A stretch of DNA of 64,000 nt from an uncultured Carboxylicivirga sp. (GCF_963668385.1 NZ_OY764327.1:6084724-6148723), one strand, 5' to 3'; counted from the first letter of the stretch, positions 28,750 through 37,898 are shown. Notes: a model not told the origin generated them from the sequence alone. Made by a program: numbers and translations.

Positions 28750-29469
28750 ATGATTAAGAACATTTTCATATTACTTGCTGTAGGAATTTTATTTAACTCT
28801 TGTGTTGTTTCTAAAAAGAAATACGACTCTTTACTATTTGAAAAGAACGATTTAGCTGATCAACTTACCGAACAGAAGAAAGAAAACAAAGAGTTGCAAG
28901 GAGATTTAAACCAAGCCATTAAAGACTTTAAAGAGGTTAAAACTGATTTTGGTAACAGCAATTCGCTTCGCTCTGACGAAATTGCTGACTTAATGATAAA
29001 AGTTACACAATTAGAAGACGAATCAGCTGAATTAAATCAAAAACTAAAAGAGACACTAGGAAAATTCAAGGCTAAAGAAAAAGCTGGATATCTGGCCGAA
29101 GAGGAATTAAAAGAAACTTTGCAGGCAATAACAGCACTGAAACGCGACACCGCAAGTTTGCAGTACACCATTAAAATGGCCAAACAACGAAGCGAAACAC
29201 TTCAACAAGAATTAGCTACTACTAAAACAAAACTTTCGGATTCAAATTCAAAAAGATACGAACTATCAAAAACTGTAGAAGCACAAACTACAGAAGTCAA
29301 GAACATGGAAAAACGCTTAATTAAAAGTCAACAAAATCTATCAGAGATTTCAGATGCTTTTATTGCGTTAAGAAAAGAGTTATTAACTGCCAAATCGAAT
29401 AACAAAGCTATCGATCCAAACCAGGATAAATACATTAATAAGATTGCAAAACTCTTAGGTCATTATTAA
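28750..29469 (+). CDS. Coiled-coil lipoprotein
   Basis: 239 residues from the ATG at 28750. Signal with lipobox ILFNSC (Cys18), then VVSKKKYDSLL and nearly 200 residues of charged coiled coil (heptads rich in Glu, Lys, Leu). The N-terminus resembles OmpA-family lipoproteins of Bacteroidota, but the chain stops before any OmpA peptidoglycan-binding domain. An in-frame ATG at 28675 would add 25 residues, overlap the divergent gene and bury the lipobox, so it is rejected. Probably an outer- or inner-membrane-anchored periplasmic rod. Convergent with the permease gene, 7 bp apart. Confidence 0.72.
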   Translation: MIKNIFILLAVGILFNSCVVSKKKYDSLLFEKNDLADQLTEQKKENKELQGDLNQAIKDFKEVKTDFGNSNSLRSDEIADLMIKVTQLEDESAELNQKLKETLGKFKAKEKAGYLAEEELKETLQAITALKRDTASLQYTIKMAKQRSETLQQELATTKTKLSDSNSKRYELSKTVEAQTTEVKNMEKRLIKSQQNLSEISDAFIALRKELLTAKSNNKAIDPNQDKYINKIAKLLGHY

Positions 29470-29476
29470 ATATGGC

Positions 29477-31255
29477 CTAAAAATACATATAGCTTAAAAT
29501 AGCTACAGTTACTACCATATAAATCAATGTCAAGGGAAAACCAATTTTAAAGAAATCTTTAAAATTATATCCACCAGGTCCGTATACCATTAAGTTGGTT
29601 TGATAACCAATAGGAGTTAAAAAGTTAGCAGCTGCTGCAAATGAAACCACCAAAATAAAAGGCATAGGATCAAATCCTGCATTTTTAGCAGCTGTTACTG
29701 ATATAGGAAAAATGATTGCCACGGCTGCTTTATTCGTGATGTAAGCAGCCAAAATAGAAGTAATTAAATAAATACCTACTAAAAGGGACATGCGACCAAA
29801 CGGCAGAAAAACAGAAATAACAAAGTTCGCAATCATATCAGCTACACCTGTTTTCATCATGGCAGTACCCAAGGCCAACGATAGTGCAATAATTACACCC
29901 AGATTATAATCAATACTTTTAGGTAAATCTTTTGCCGACACTACTCTTAACAGGTTAATGGCTGCCAATACAATAAGAAGTCCTAAGAACAATGGAACCA
30001 ACTTTACTGCCGACAAGAAAATTGCCAGTAAAGTACCTCCAAATAAAACCCATATTTTATATCGTTCAGGCTTATGTAATTCTTTTACTCTCGAAATCAC
30101 ATAAAAATCAATCTGGTTTTGAATATGACTAGTAAAATTCTCTCCTGCCAATAACAACAATACGTCACCCGCCTTTAATTTAATTTCCTCAATAGCCCCG
30201 GTAATACGCTCTCCATTACGATGAATAGCCAACAAAGCAGAATCATACCTACCTCTGAAATAGATTTCTTTAATCTGTTTGGTAATTAATGAGCTATTGT
30301 GTGATATGACAATTTCAACAATCTGAGATCGTTTTAATTTCGACATCATACCCACCGAAGGAACTGTTAGATCACTATTATCCGAGAGCAAACTGGCAAT
30401 ATTATTATTATCACCTGCAAAACGAAGTAAATCGCCCTCACGCAATACAAATGAATCTTTTAATATCTGAAGAGTTTGCTTACCTCTTATTATTTCAACC
30501 AACAACAATCCATACCTCCCGTTCAGATCAGCATCTTTAAGGGTTTTATCAACCAGTTTGGAATTCTTTCGAACCTCAGCTTCAACTAAATATTTTCGTT
30601 CCGACTCCTGAAAATCATCTATAGCCGTAGTACGATCGGGCAATAATTTGTAACTAAAGAAATATAGATAAAGGAAACCAAGTATTAACATTGGGAAGCC
30701 TACCCAAAAGAAATCAAACATTTCCAACTGACGCATCCCCGGAATAATATCCTGATCAGCTACCATACCTCCCACAATCAGGTTGGTTGATGTACCAATT
30801 AAAGTAACACAACCACCTAAGATAGCAGCATATGACAATGGAATAAGTAATTTGGAAGACGACACTCCATTACGCTTACTCCACTGATGCACATACGGCA
30901 TCATAACAGCAACTAAAGGTGTATTATTCAAAAAGGCCGAAAAACCACCCACCCAAATCATCATTCTGGCTAAAAAGCTTCGATAAGTAGAGGAGACTGG
31001 AAATATTTTTGCAAAGAAAATTTCAATAACCGATGTTTGGCGTATAGCATCACCCAACAATAACAACATGATAATAACAGCTATTTGCTCGTTGGCGAAA
31101 CCAGCTAGAATCTCTGTTGGTGTAAGAATCTTAAAAATTCCTAAAACCATCACAGCAACGAAAAATGTGAACGCTGCACCCATTATTTCCTTGTAAAGTG
31201 ATACAAGAATGAATGCAATAACCACAAAAACTATAATCACATCAAAATATTGCAT
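29477..31255 (-). CDS. SLC13-family (divalent anion:Na+) permease with two RCK_C domains
   Basis: 592 residues. Hydrophobic segments fill 1-200 and 400-592, typical of the ArsB/NhaD-SLC13 fold (NNTPLVAVMMPYV; GTSTNLIVGG; ITNKAAVAIIFP; TPIGYQTNLMVYGPGGY). Between them lie two TrkA-C/RCK_C regulatory domains (about 210-295 and 300-385; KDADLNGRYGLLLVEI, LREGDLLRFAG, LKAGDVLLLLAG). Probable inner-membrane importer of sulfate, dicarboxylate or a similar anion; the substrate cannot be fixed. Divergent from the U32 gene. Confidence 0.87.
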   Translation of the reverse strand: MQYFDVIIVFVVIAFILVSLYKEIMGAAFTFFVAVMVLGIFKILTPTEILAGFANEQIAVIIMLLLLGDAIRQTSVIEIFFAKIFPVSSTYRSFLARMMIWVGGFSAFLNNTPLVAVMMPYVHQWSKRNGVSSSKLLIPLSYAAILGGCVTLIGTSTNLIVGGMVADQDIIPGMRQLEMFDFFWVGFPMLILGFLYLYFFSYKLLPDRTTAIDDFQESERKYLVEAEVRKNSKLVDKTLKDADLNGRYGLLLVEIIRGKQTLQILKDSFVLREGDLLRFAGDNNNIASLLSDNSDLTVPSVGMMSKLKRSQIVEIVISHNSSLITKQIKEIYFRGRYDSALLAIHRNGERITGAIEEIKLKAGDVLLLLAGENFTSHIQNQIDFYVISRVKELHKPERYKIWVLFGGTLLAIFLSAVKLVPLFLGLLIVLAAINLLRVVSAKDLPKSIDYNLGVIIALSLALGTAMMKTGVADMIANFVISVFLPFGRMSLLVGIYLITSILAAYITNKAAVAIIFPISVTAAKNAGFDPMPFILVVSFAAAANFLTPIGYQTNLMVYGPGGYNFKDFFKIGFPLTLIYMVVTVAILSYMYF

Positions 31256-31380
31256 GCGTTAGAGGTCAAATAAATATGCTAATTTTGCGCTGTTTCAGAC
31301 TAAGCTGTCATTAACAAAAATAGAAATTATAAATTAATTACCGAATTTTTACAAATCCGGTTAGGTGTTAAAAACTATAG

Positions 31381-33219
31381 ATGAATAAAGATACAAGATA
31401 TATCGAACTTTTGTCACCAGCAAAAAATATAGAGTGTGGAATAGCTGCAATTAATAACGGAGCAGATGCTGTTTACATTGGTGGTCCGGGCTTTGGAGCC
31501 CGCAAACAGGCTGGCAACTCATTACAGGTTATTGAAACTCTTGTTAAACATGCCCATCTATACAATGCCAAAATTTATTTAACCTTGAATACTGTTTTAA
31601 AAGACAGCGAATTGAACGAAGCCAATCAACTGATTCATGCTGCTTATAAAATTGGTATTGATGCAGTTATTATTCAGGATATGGGATTATTAGAAACAGA
31701 TCTTCCCCCTATACCCATACATGCCAGCACACAAACCGACAACAGAACAGTTGAAAAAGTTCAATTTCTGGAGAAAGCCGGATTCGATCAGGTTGTTTTG
31801 GCCAGAGAATTATCGACCAATCAGATTAAGAACATTAGCGATCAAACCAATGTTCCTCTGGAGTACTTTATACATGGTGCTCTGTGTGTTTGCTACAGTG
31901 GGCAATGTTATATGAGCGCATCGGTAAACGGACGCAGTGCCAATCGAGGTGAATGTGCTCAGCCTTGTCGTTTAAAATACTCGTTAAAAGACAAAGACGG
32001 TAACTTGTTATATAAAGACAAGCATCTATTATCGTTAAAAGATATGAACCAAACCATCAATCTCGAAGAGTTGGTTGATGGCGGAATTACCTCGTTTAAA
32101 ATTGAAGGGCGCTTAAAGTCTAAAGACTATGTGGCCAACATTACGGCACATTACCGCAAAGAGTTAGATAAACTTATTGCCAATCGAACAGATCTTCAAA
32201 AAGCATCATCCGGAACAATAAGTACGAGCTTTGCTCCTGCTCCTGCAAAAAGCTTCAACCGTGGATTTACCGAGTATTTTATTCACGACAGAAAAGATAC
32301 TGTTTGGTCTATTGACACACCCAAAGCTTTGGGCGAGAAGATTGGGAAAGTGGCTAAAATTGGAAAAGACTTTTTTACCATTGACCAATCAGTTAAAATA
32401 GCAAACGGTGATGGCCTGTGCTTTTTTGATCAGTATAAAAACCTGCAAGGACTCAGGGTTAATACAAGCAATGGTAACCAGATATTTCCAAATCAATTAA
32501 AAGGATTAAAGCCTGGTATTGAAATATACCGAAATAACGATATGGCTTTTCAGCAAGCTATTGGGCAAAAAGAAAGTCAACGAAAGATAAAAACAACCCT
32601 TACTCTAAATGAAACTGACAAAGGCTTTGAGCTTATCATTACTGATGAAGATGGTATTACCTCATCGTCATTTATGGCATTAGACAATAAGGAAGCTGCA
32701 CAAAATAAAGAGAGGTTAATCAGTCAAACAGAAAATCAATTGGCAAAACTAGGTAATACTCCTTTTTTAGCTGATGCTATTCATCTGAATCATCAACATT
32801 ATTGGTTTGCGCCAGCCTCGGTTTTAAATGAGTTACGACGGTTAGCAATCGATAATCACACCAACATCAGATTACAACGCTATCAGCCTAAAACAGTTGA
32901 TTTCAAACCAACAACGCATCCTTTTCCGAAGCAGCAGCTCGATTATAAAGCTAACATCACTAATCAGAAAGCAAAAGATTTTTATCAACGACATGGTGTT
33001 GAACAAGCCGATTGGGGTTTTGAAAAACAAGAGATGAAACATAGCTTTGAGGTGATGACTACCAAACATTGCCTGTTGCATATGATGGGTAAATGCATGA
33101 AAAAGCACCCCGAAGTAAAAAAGCAACTACCGCTTACGTTATTTAATAAACAAGACAGTTATCAACTGGAATTTAACTGTAAGGCTTGCGAGATGAATAT
33201 TATTAAGGGAGTGAAATAG
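31381..33219 (+). CDS. U32 peptidase-family protein (RlhA/TrhP type)
   Basis: 612 residues. The U32 signature region contains HGALCVCYSGQCYMS and RGECAQPCR (about 165-200), whose cysteines bind an Fe-S cluster in the RNA-hydroxylation members. The N-terminal barrel begins ELLSPAKNIECG. The length and the C-terminal half (DUF3656-like, ending in a cysteine-containing tail) fit the longer RlhA type rather than the roughly 450-residue TrhP. RlhA hydroxylates 23S rRNA C2501 and TrhP a tRNA uridine; which one applies here is not certain. Monocistronic, ending in the hairpin at 33260-33310. Confidence 0.83.
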   Translation: MNKDTRYIELLSPAKNIECGIAAINNGADAVYIGGPGFGARKQAGNSLQVIETLVKHAHLYNAKIYLTLNTVLKDSELNEANQLIHAAYKIGIDAVIIQDMGLLETDLPPIPIHASTQTDNRTVEKVQFLEKAGFDQVVLARELSTNQIKNISDQTNVPLEYFIHGALCVCYSGQCYMSASVNGRSANRGECAQPCRLKYSLKDKDGNLLYKDKHLLSLKDMNQTINLEELVDGGITSFKIEGRLKSKDYVANITAHYRKELDKLIANRTDLQKASSGTISTSFAPAPAKSFNRGFTEYFIHDRKDTVWSIDTPKALGEKIGKVAKIGKDFFTIDQSVKIANGDGLCFFDQYKNLQGLRVNTSNGNQIFPNQLKGLKPGIEIYRNNDMAFQQAIGQKESQRKIKTTLTLNETDKGFELIITDEDGITSSSFMALDNKEAAQNKERLISQTENQLAKLGNTPFLADAIHLNHQHYWFAPASVLNELRRLAIDNHTNIRLQRYQPKTVDFKPTTHPFPKQQLDYKANITNQKAKDFYQRHGVEQADWGFEKQEMKHSFEVMTTKHCLLHMMGKCMKKHPEVKKQLPLTLFNKQDSYQLEFNCKACEMNIIKGVK

Positions 33220-33259
33220 TTATGGAGGCAGTAGGCAGAAGTTCATAGCATGTATTAAA

Positions 33260-33310
33260 CCCGCAAATTACATCAATAGTACATTATGCTTTATTGGTGC
33301 AATTTGCGGG
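33260..33310. terminator. Long bidirectional hairpin between convergent genes
   Basis: CCCGCAAATT (33260-33269) pairs with AATTTGCGGG (33301-33310). Inside it CATCAATA pairs with TATTGGTG (one G-T wobble), extending the stem. The T-run is weak. It lies between the U32 gene and the TonB receptor gene. Confidence 0.7.
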
Positions 33311-33318
33311 ATTTATCA

Positions 33319-35361
33319 TTACCAGTTTAGGCTCACTTGTACTCCTGCTTTTATCCAACGACCAGGCTGAGGTACATTACCTAAATCGTAATAGGTTTTA
33401 TCAAACAGATTACTGGCATCGACATAAAGCTTGTACTTAGCTTCGGTCCACTGCAAACGAAGATCGGTAAGCAAAAAAGGAGCATAATCAACCGCCACTG
33501 ATTCCGAAGCACTGATGTATTGCTGATAACCTCCTTCGCGATCCTGCCATTGCACATTAACGCCAGCCGATAGTTTTTTAATTAGTTGAAAGTTGGCTGC
33601 TACATTAAATTTATGCTTTAGATAATCTAACACATAAACCGACTCATAATCATTGGGTGCATTTTTATCCTGATCGATATAAGAGTAGCCAAAATCAACC
33701 GATGTAAGAGGAGATGACGCTGCCAAGGCCTTTACATTAATATGCCCCTGAAAACTTACTCCGTAACTATCCATATCAGACAAGTTTCGGGTTTGATATT
33801 CTGTTTCACCTTCTAAACGTCCCCAGTCAATCAAATTCTCCGACTGACGATAGAAACCACTTACCTGACCAGACAACCATTCATTTAAATACTTAGCACC
33901 CACTTCGTAGGTAACGGCTTCTTCGGGTTTTAAATCAGGATTACCAATATTAGTTGGGCCATCGTAAAACAAATCAGTAAATGTTGGTAAGCGCAACGAC
34001 TTGTTCACACTACCAAATAGTTTTACATTGCCGGATGCCCAATAACTCACATCTACTCCCGGAAAGAAATCAACACCTATACCCAACGACGAATTCCAGT
34101 TCATCAACAACCCGGCCGACACCGAAAATTGATTATAGGTATAAACATGCTCTAAAAAGGTTGACATATTAGTACGTTCAAACGACTTGGTAAACTGTGC
34201 ATCTTCGCCCGGAACATCAATTGGCTCATCCATATCGATACCAATATTGTTACTCCATATATTTTCGCTTCGAAGCTCACCTCCAAACGATGTTTTACCC
34301 ATCTTCCATGGTATAACTGCATTTAGATTGGCTCCATACACATCGGTTAGATGATAATTGTGTTTGGTGTACCACGATGGTGTTTCGTTGCGAAACAATT
34401 CAAAACGATCCTGATGACGGCGCCAATATAGCGATGGTGTTACTTTTACCTTTTGGCCACTAGTCATTTTAACCGATGCAAAAGTGGTTTTGTTTTGCTC
34501 AAACTGTTCGGGGTAAGCTGCCGAATAAAAGGCATTGGCTCCATATTCTTTATCGTTGTGGCCTATCTGAAAGTCGAGCTTCTCAGCACCTAAATCAAGT
34601 AAGCCCTGATAGAATATACTATGATTCTTAAAATCGGTATTGGCAACATAACCATCACTATTGGCCATATTGGCTGCCGCATAACTCTTTAACTTACCTG
34701 TTTTGATGGTAGTATTAGCCGCCACATTGTACAATCCATGCTCACCAGCCATTGCATTAATAGTGGCATTGTTGGTAGTTTTCGATCCGGTTACAAAGTT
34801 AACTGCCCCACTAAAAGCACCTGGTCCATACACACGTGCTCCCGGTCCTTCCAATATTTCAACCCGCTCGATACTTTGCATATCAACCGGAAGGTTCAGG
34901 CTTAAGTGGCCGGTTTGCGGATCGGTTACATTTACCCCGTTAAACAATACCATTACCTGATCGAATGAACCTCCTCGGATACTAACATCGGCTTGAATAC
35001 CCAATGGCCCGCGCTGACGTACATCAACATTCATGGCATAACGAAGTAAATCCTGAACACTGTAAACCGGCAGTTCTTCTATTTCTTTCCGGCTGATAAC
35101 ATGCAGTACCCGACCCACCTCGGAATACACGGCCGTTGAACGACGAGCTGTTACCTCTACCTCTTCTAAATCAATTTTTTTATTCATCGATGTAGTATCG
35201 GTTTGGGCCAATGTATCTTTTACACCCATCCAGCTTAAATAAACAGCCAGCAAGGTTCCGATGCGAACTACCTGATGCATACTATTAAATGAGGCATAAC
35301 TGCTCCCTTTCCATTGTTTAAAACAGGTTATTGTTTTAGTAAAAAATAATTGCTTCTTCAT
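33319..35361 (-). CDS. TonB-dependent outer-membrane receptor (BtuB-like)
   Basis: 680 residues from the ATG at 35361 (an in-frame TTG at 35370 is less likely). An unusually long N-terminal leader with FKQWKGSSYASFNSMHQVV and IGTL precedes the hydrophobic signal (about 38-54). The plug domain follows (about 75-190; VEVTARR, SVQDLLRYAMNVDVRQRG, VSIRGGSFDQVMVLFNG, VEILEGPGARVYGPGAFSGAVNFVT), then a 22-strand barrel to the terminal SLNW. It lacks a CarboxypepD_reg domain, so it is not a SusC. It follows bioB by about 50 bp on the same strand, hinting at uptake of biotin, cobalamin or a precursor; the substrate is inferred only from this context. Confidence 0.88.
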   Translation of the reverse strand: MKKQLFFTKTITCFKQWKGSSYASFNSMHQVVRIGTLLAVYLSWMGVKDTLAQTDTTSMNKKIDLEEVEVTARRSTAVYSEVGRVLHVISRKEIEELPVYSVQDLLRYAMNVDVRQRGPLGIQADVSIRGGSFDQVMVLFNGVNVTDPQTGHLSLNLPVDMQSIERVEILEGPGARVYGPGAFSGAVNFVTGSKTTNNATINAMAGEHGLYNVAANTTIKTGKLKSYAAANMANSDGYVANTDFKNHSIFYQGLLDLGAEKLDFQIGHNDKEYGANAFYSAAYPEQFEQNKTTFASVKMTSGQKVKVTPSLYWRRHQDRFELFRNETPSWYTKHNYHLTDVYGANLNAVIPWKMGKTSFGGELRSENIWSNNIGIDMDEPIDVPGEDAQFTKSFERTNMSTFLEHVYTYNQFSVSAGLLMNWNSSLGIGVDFFPGVDVSYWASGNVKLFGSVNKSLRLPTFTDLFYDGPTNIGNPDLKPEEAVTYEVGAKYLNEWLSGQVSGFYRQSENLIDWGRLEGETEYQTRNLSDMDSYGVSFQGHINVKALAASSPLTSVDFGYSYIDQDKNAPNDYESVYVLDYLKHKFNVAANFQLIKKLSAGVNVQWQDREGGYQQYISASESVAVDYAPFLLTDLRLQWTEAKYKLYVDASNLFDKTYYDLGNVPQPGRWIKAGVQVSLNW

Positions 35362-35373
35362 AATTTTCAAGAA

Positions 35374-35388
35374 TGTGTGTGTGTGTGT
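35374..35388 (-). repeat. TG/CA dinucleotide microsatellite in receptor 5' leader
   Basis: (TG)7T on the plus strand, i.e. CA repeats in the mRNA between bioB and the receptor start codon. Slipped-strand changes in length could alter spacing in the translation start region. Confidence 0.75.
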
Positions 35389-35413
35389 TTATATTTGTAT
35401 TATAATAAAAGTA

Positions 35414-36373
35414 TTATAGCTCAAAACCAGCTATTTGAAAAGCTTCTTTATCCTCTTCAATATTAGAACCTACTGTGGTTAGTAAATCGCCAACTAATGC
35501 AGCATTAACTCCTGCTTCCAATGCCTTTTGCTGTATGTGTTTTATTTGCAAACGTCCGCCGGCAAAACGAATTTTAGCACGCGGGTTGATAAACCTAAAC
35601 ATGGCAAAGCTGGTTAACACCTCATCGCTACTTAATGGACATGTACCTTCGAGAGGCGTACCCTTTACCGGGTTTAAAATGTTAACAGGTATGGATTGTA
35701 TACCCAATTGATTTAGTTCGAAAGCCAGCTGAATACGATCTTCGATGGTTTCGCCCATACCAATAATACCACCCGAACATACTTCAAGTCCTGCTTCTTG
35801 TGCCCATATAATGGTTTGTATCTTTTCGTCGTAGGTATGTGTTGAACACAAAGTTGGAAAGAACGAACGCGATGTTTCGAGGTTACAGTGATAATGGCTC
35901 ACTCCTGCTTCTTTCAGTTTTGCCAATGCCGGTTTATCGAGTAATCCCATTGAAGCACACAGTTCAATATCGGCCTTATGCCCTATCTGCTTATAAACAT
36001 CAACCAACTGATTAAGATTAGCATTTGATAAACTACGGCCACTGGTAACCAACGAGTATTTATGCACCCCCTTAGCTGCATTTGAACAAGCCTGAGCAAT
36101 AGCTTCGGCCTCGTTAACTATTTCATAAGTATCAATTTGAGTGTGATGAAAAGCCGACTGAGCACACCATTTGCAGTCTTCGCTGCATCGGCCCGACCGT
36201 GCATTAACAATAGAACACATATCAAACTGCTTACCACAAAAGAAGTCTCGGATTTGACCAGCGGCTTCGTACAACAACTCTTTATTGCTGGTACGGCTGA
36301 GTTCAACAGCCTCGCTAAGGCTTAACCGGCAGCCTTCTAACACCTTTTGTTTTAATGTATTTATATCAACCAT
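35414..36373 (-). CDS. bioB: Biotin synthase
   Basis: Radical SAM enzyme that inserts sulfur into dethiobiotin. The SAM cluster motif is CSEDCKWCAQS, preceded by NARSGR; further family motifs are YHCNLETS, CSGGIIGMGE, NILNPVKGTPLEG and RFAGGR, which carries the conserved Arg near the [2Fe-2S] site. The start is taken as the ATG at 36373 (MVDINTLKQK), giving 319 residues, the usual size; the longer frame up to 36442 adds an unrelated 23-residue tail. It overlaps the small upstream ORF by about 13 bp and is followed by the TonB receptor. No other bio genes are in the window. Confidence 0.94.
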   Translation of the reverse strand: MVDINTLKQKVLEGCRLSLSEAVELSRTSNKELLYEAAGQIRDFFCGKQFDMCSIVNARSGRCSEDCKWCAQSAFHHTQIDTYEIVNEAEAIAQACSNAAKGVHKYSLVTSGRSLSNANLNQLVDVYKQIGHKADIELCASMGLLDKPALAKLKEAGVSHYHCNLETSRSFFPTLCSTHTYDEKIQTIIWAQEAGLEVCSGGIIGMGETIEDRIQLAFELNQLGIQSIPVNILNPVKGTPLEGTCPLSSDEVLTSFAMFRFINPRAKIRFAGGRLQIKHIQQKALEAGVNAALVGDLLTTVGSNIEEDKEAFQIAGFEL

Positions 36374-36786
36374 AATAGATAAGTTATAGACATAAGAATC
36401 CCCGTCGGCCTTTTCATAAAGGCTGTTATACAAGCATACCAACCGGTATAAAACCGATTACTATTGAGGATATGTAAAAATGAATAATGCCCCCGGGGGG
36501 ACGGAAGTTCGATGTTTACTATAGGTAATAGTAACAGCTGCAACAAGCTCTCTGGCTCTTCGGCCGTATCGTCACCTGTTGTTTCATTTGCTTCATTATG
36601 AATAAAATCGAGCTGAATGGCATGATTACCCTGAAGCGTTTTTTTCAAGGCTTGCCCTGCTACCGGAACATCTAAATGCCCAATGGAAACCTCGCGCCCC
36701 AAACTGTTAAATACAGCCCAGCTCTTACGAATCCATCGACTAAAGCGAACACTCGCTCTTTTAATATGTTGGTTATTTTGTTTCAC
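36361..36786 (-). CDS. Small protein with the receptor-leader motif, upstream of bioB
   Basis: About 141 codons if started at GTG 36786; the open frame continues up to 36909 but that part looks non-coding. The segment RFSRWIRKSWAVFNSLGREV plus SIGHL closely matches the N-terminal leader of the TonB receptor downstream of bioB (shared W, S-x-A-x-F-N-S, V-x-I-G-x-L). The rest has low complexity and no known domain; the last part (FYTGWYACITAFMKRPTG) overlaps possible leader-RNA structure, including a GCCTTT/AAAGGC hairpin near 36410-36425. It may be a translated leader, a signal-peptide-like small protein, or a relic of a receptor 5' end. The function is unknown. Confidence 0.45.
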   Translation of the reverse strand: MKQNNQHIKRASVRFSRWIRKSWAVFNSLGREVSIGHLDVPVAGQALKKTLQGNHAIQLDFIHNEANETTGDDTAEEPESLLQLLLLPIVNIELPSPRGHYSFLHILNSNRFYTGWYACITAFMKRPTGILMSITYLLWLI

Positions 36787-36802
36787 AATTTTAAAGCTCG
36801 GG

Positions 36803-36810
36803 CAAAGGTA
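36803..36810 (-). promoter_or_regulatory. -7 box for the bioB transcript
   Basis: Minus-strand TACCTTTG matches TAnnTTTG, about 430 nt before the bioB ATG and just upstream of the small ORF. The nearest TTG is 15 nt away rather than 19, so the -33 part is weak. Confidence 0.4.
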
Positions 36811-37091
36811 AAACTTTTTTTGATTCAAGAATAAGGAGGGAGACAGAATACGGAACACCAAGGTATGGATACCTATCCATATCACAAAAGCCAGCGCTAA
36901 AGGCACCACCCTTAAACATCGTCTTTAATATAAAACTAAACCTAATTCTTGGTAACGAGAATCAGAGCTTACGAATCACAGCCTGGTAAATAGTCGACAG
37001 AATACACATTTACTGGCTTTGCGCGAATAACTACTACGTTATAATAGAATCACACACAAGACACTGCAGCCTCATGCAGAATTATTTGTCA

Positions 37092-37155
37092 AGCCATGCA
37101 GAAAAGTCAGCAGCCGTTAACAGAAAAATCTGCATGGCTAAGCAGATTTTTCTGT
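37092..37155 (-). promoter_or_regulatory. Two mutually exclusive hairpins between DUF4469 gene and bioB leader
   Basis: Hairpin A: 14-bp perfect stem ACAGAAAAATCTGC (37120-37133) with its complement at 37142-37155. Hairpin B: AGCCATGCAGA (37092-37102) with TCTGCATGGCT (37129-37139). The two share bases 37129-37139, so only one can form. On the minus strand no T-run follows directly, so neither is a plain terminator. Confidence 0.6.
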
Positions 37156-37172
37156 CAAAAAAAAACAAAGAC

Positions 37173-37898
37173 TTATTCCACTGTTAATACCGAATCGAGC
37201 ACTTCTTCTCTTGGCTCTTTTAATAAGTTAGATCCATTGGTACCTTGGGTCACTACCTTTAGCTCGTAATCTCCCTGCGGTAAATTCGGAACCATCACAA
37301 TTAGCTCTTTATTTTTATTACTAATGATTTGAGTGGCTTTGGTAGCCTCGTTGGTAGTTGTATTAATAAAGAACACACCCACCTTATCGGTATTTGCCTC
37401 ATCACTTTCTATTTGTAAACGATCGCCGGTTATCACCAACACATTATTGGGGGTAATTGTGCTATTGGCAGCTCCGGTAAGGCTATCAACTGCCTTTAGA
37501 ATAACAATACCCGTTTGCGCTTCGCCCAATACATTAACAGATGTATTTTTAATAAGATTACGGGTATGCGAAGCCGGCGTAAATAAGGCCCCCAGTTTTT
37601 GCTGCTCCGGATCAAATGCCGAGCTATAAAACACACCCGATATAGCCAGGCGCGCATTCATAAACGAGGTATTGATATTATACCCACTAGCCAAAGCCTC
37701 CGCTTTAATACGATCGGCACGATTTAATATTTCAACCAGCGTTTCGACCTGATACTCGCTACCTTCTTTCTTAATTCGATCTGCGATTGCCCGGTTATCC
37801 AGTTTTCCTTTTGCCCGTACTCTTCCAAAAAAATCGGTAGGATCGTCAGTCACAGCCAAATCGTAAAGATTTACATCTACTTGAACTTTTTCACTCAT
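37173..37898 (-). CDS. HU-like DNA-binding-domain/DUF4469 protein
   Basis: 241 residues. The N-terminal half (about 1-120) resembles the HU/IHF-like domain seen in Bacteroidota proteins (VQVDVNLYDLAVT, RAKGKLDNRAIADRI, and VETLVEILNRADRI in place of the usual DNA-binding arm). The C-terminal half (about 125-241) is an Ig/IPT-like beta domain of DUF4469 type (NVLVITGDRLQI; LPQGDYELKVVTQ). The family is common in the phylum and its function is not established. A TAAGTTTG -7 box lies at 37943-37950. The hairpin pair at 37092-37155 follows it. Confidence 0.78.
   Translation of the reverse strand: MSEKVQVDVNLYDLAVTDDPTDFFGRVRAKGKLDNRAIADRIKKEGSEYQVETLVEILNRADRIKAEALASGYNINTSFMNARLAISGVFYSSAFDPEQQKLGALFTPASHTRNLIKNTSVNVLGEAQTGIVILKAVDSLTGAANSTITPNNVLVITGDRLQIESDEANTDKVGVFFINTTTNEATKATQIISNKNKELIVMVPNLPQGDYELKVVTQGTNGSNLLKEPREEVLDSVLTVE

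Noticed and set aside
36361..36786. Cobalamin or other known riboswitch in front of bioB/TonB receptor
   Set aside because: No B12-box (GCCACTG) or other riboswitch core could be recognised by eye on the minus strand; only simple hairpins were found.
36787..36909. 5' part of the 182-codon open frame upstream of bioB
   Set aside because: Composition is hydrophobic and unlike the rest, and the -7 box at 36803-36810 lies inside it. Only the part from GTG 36786 is kept as a possible gene.
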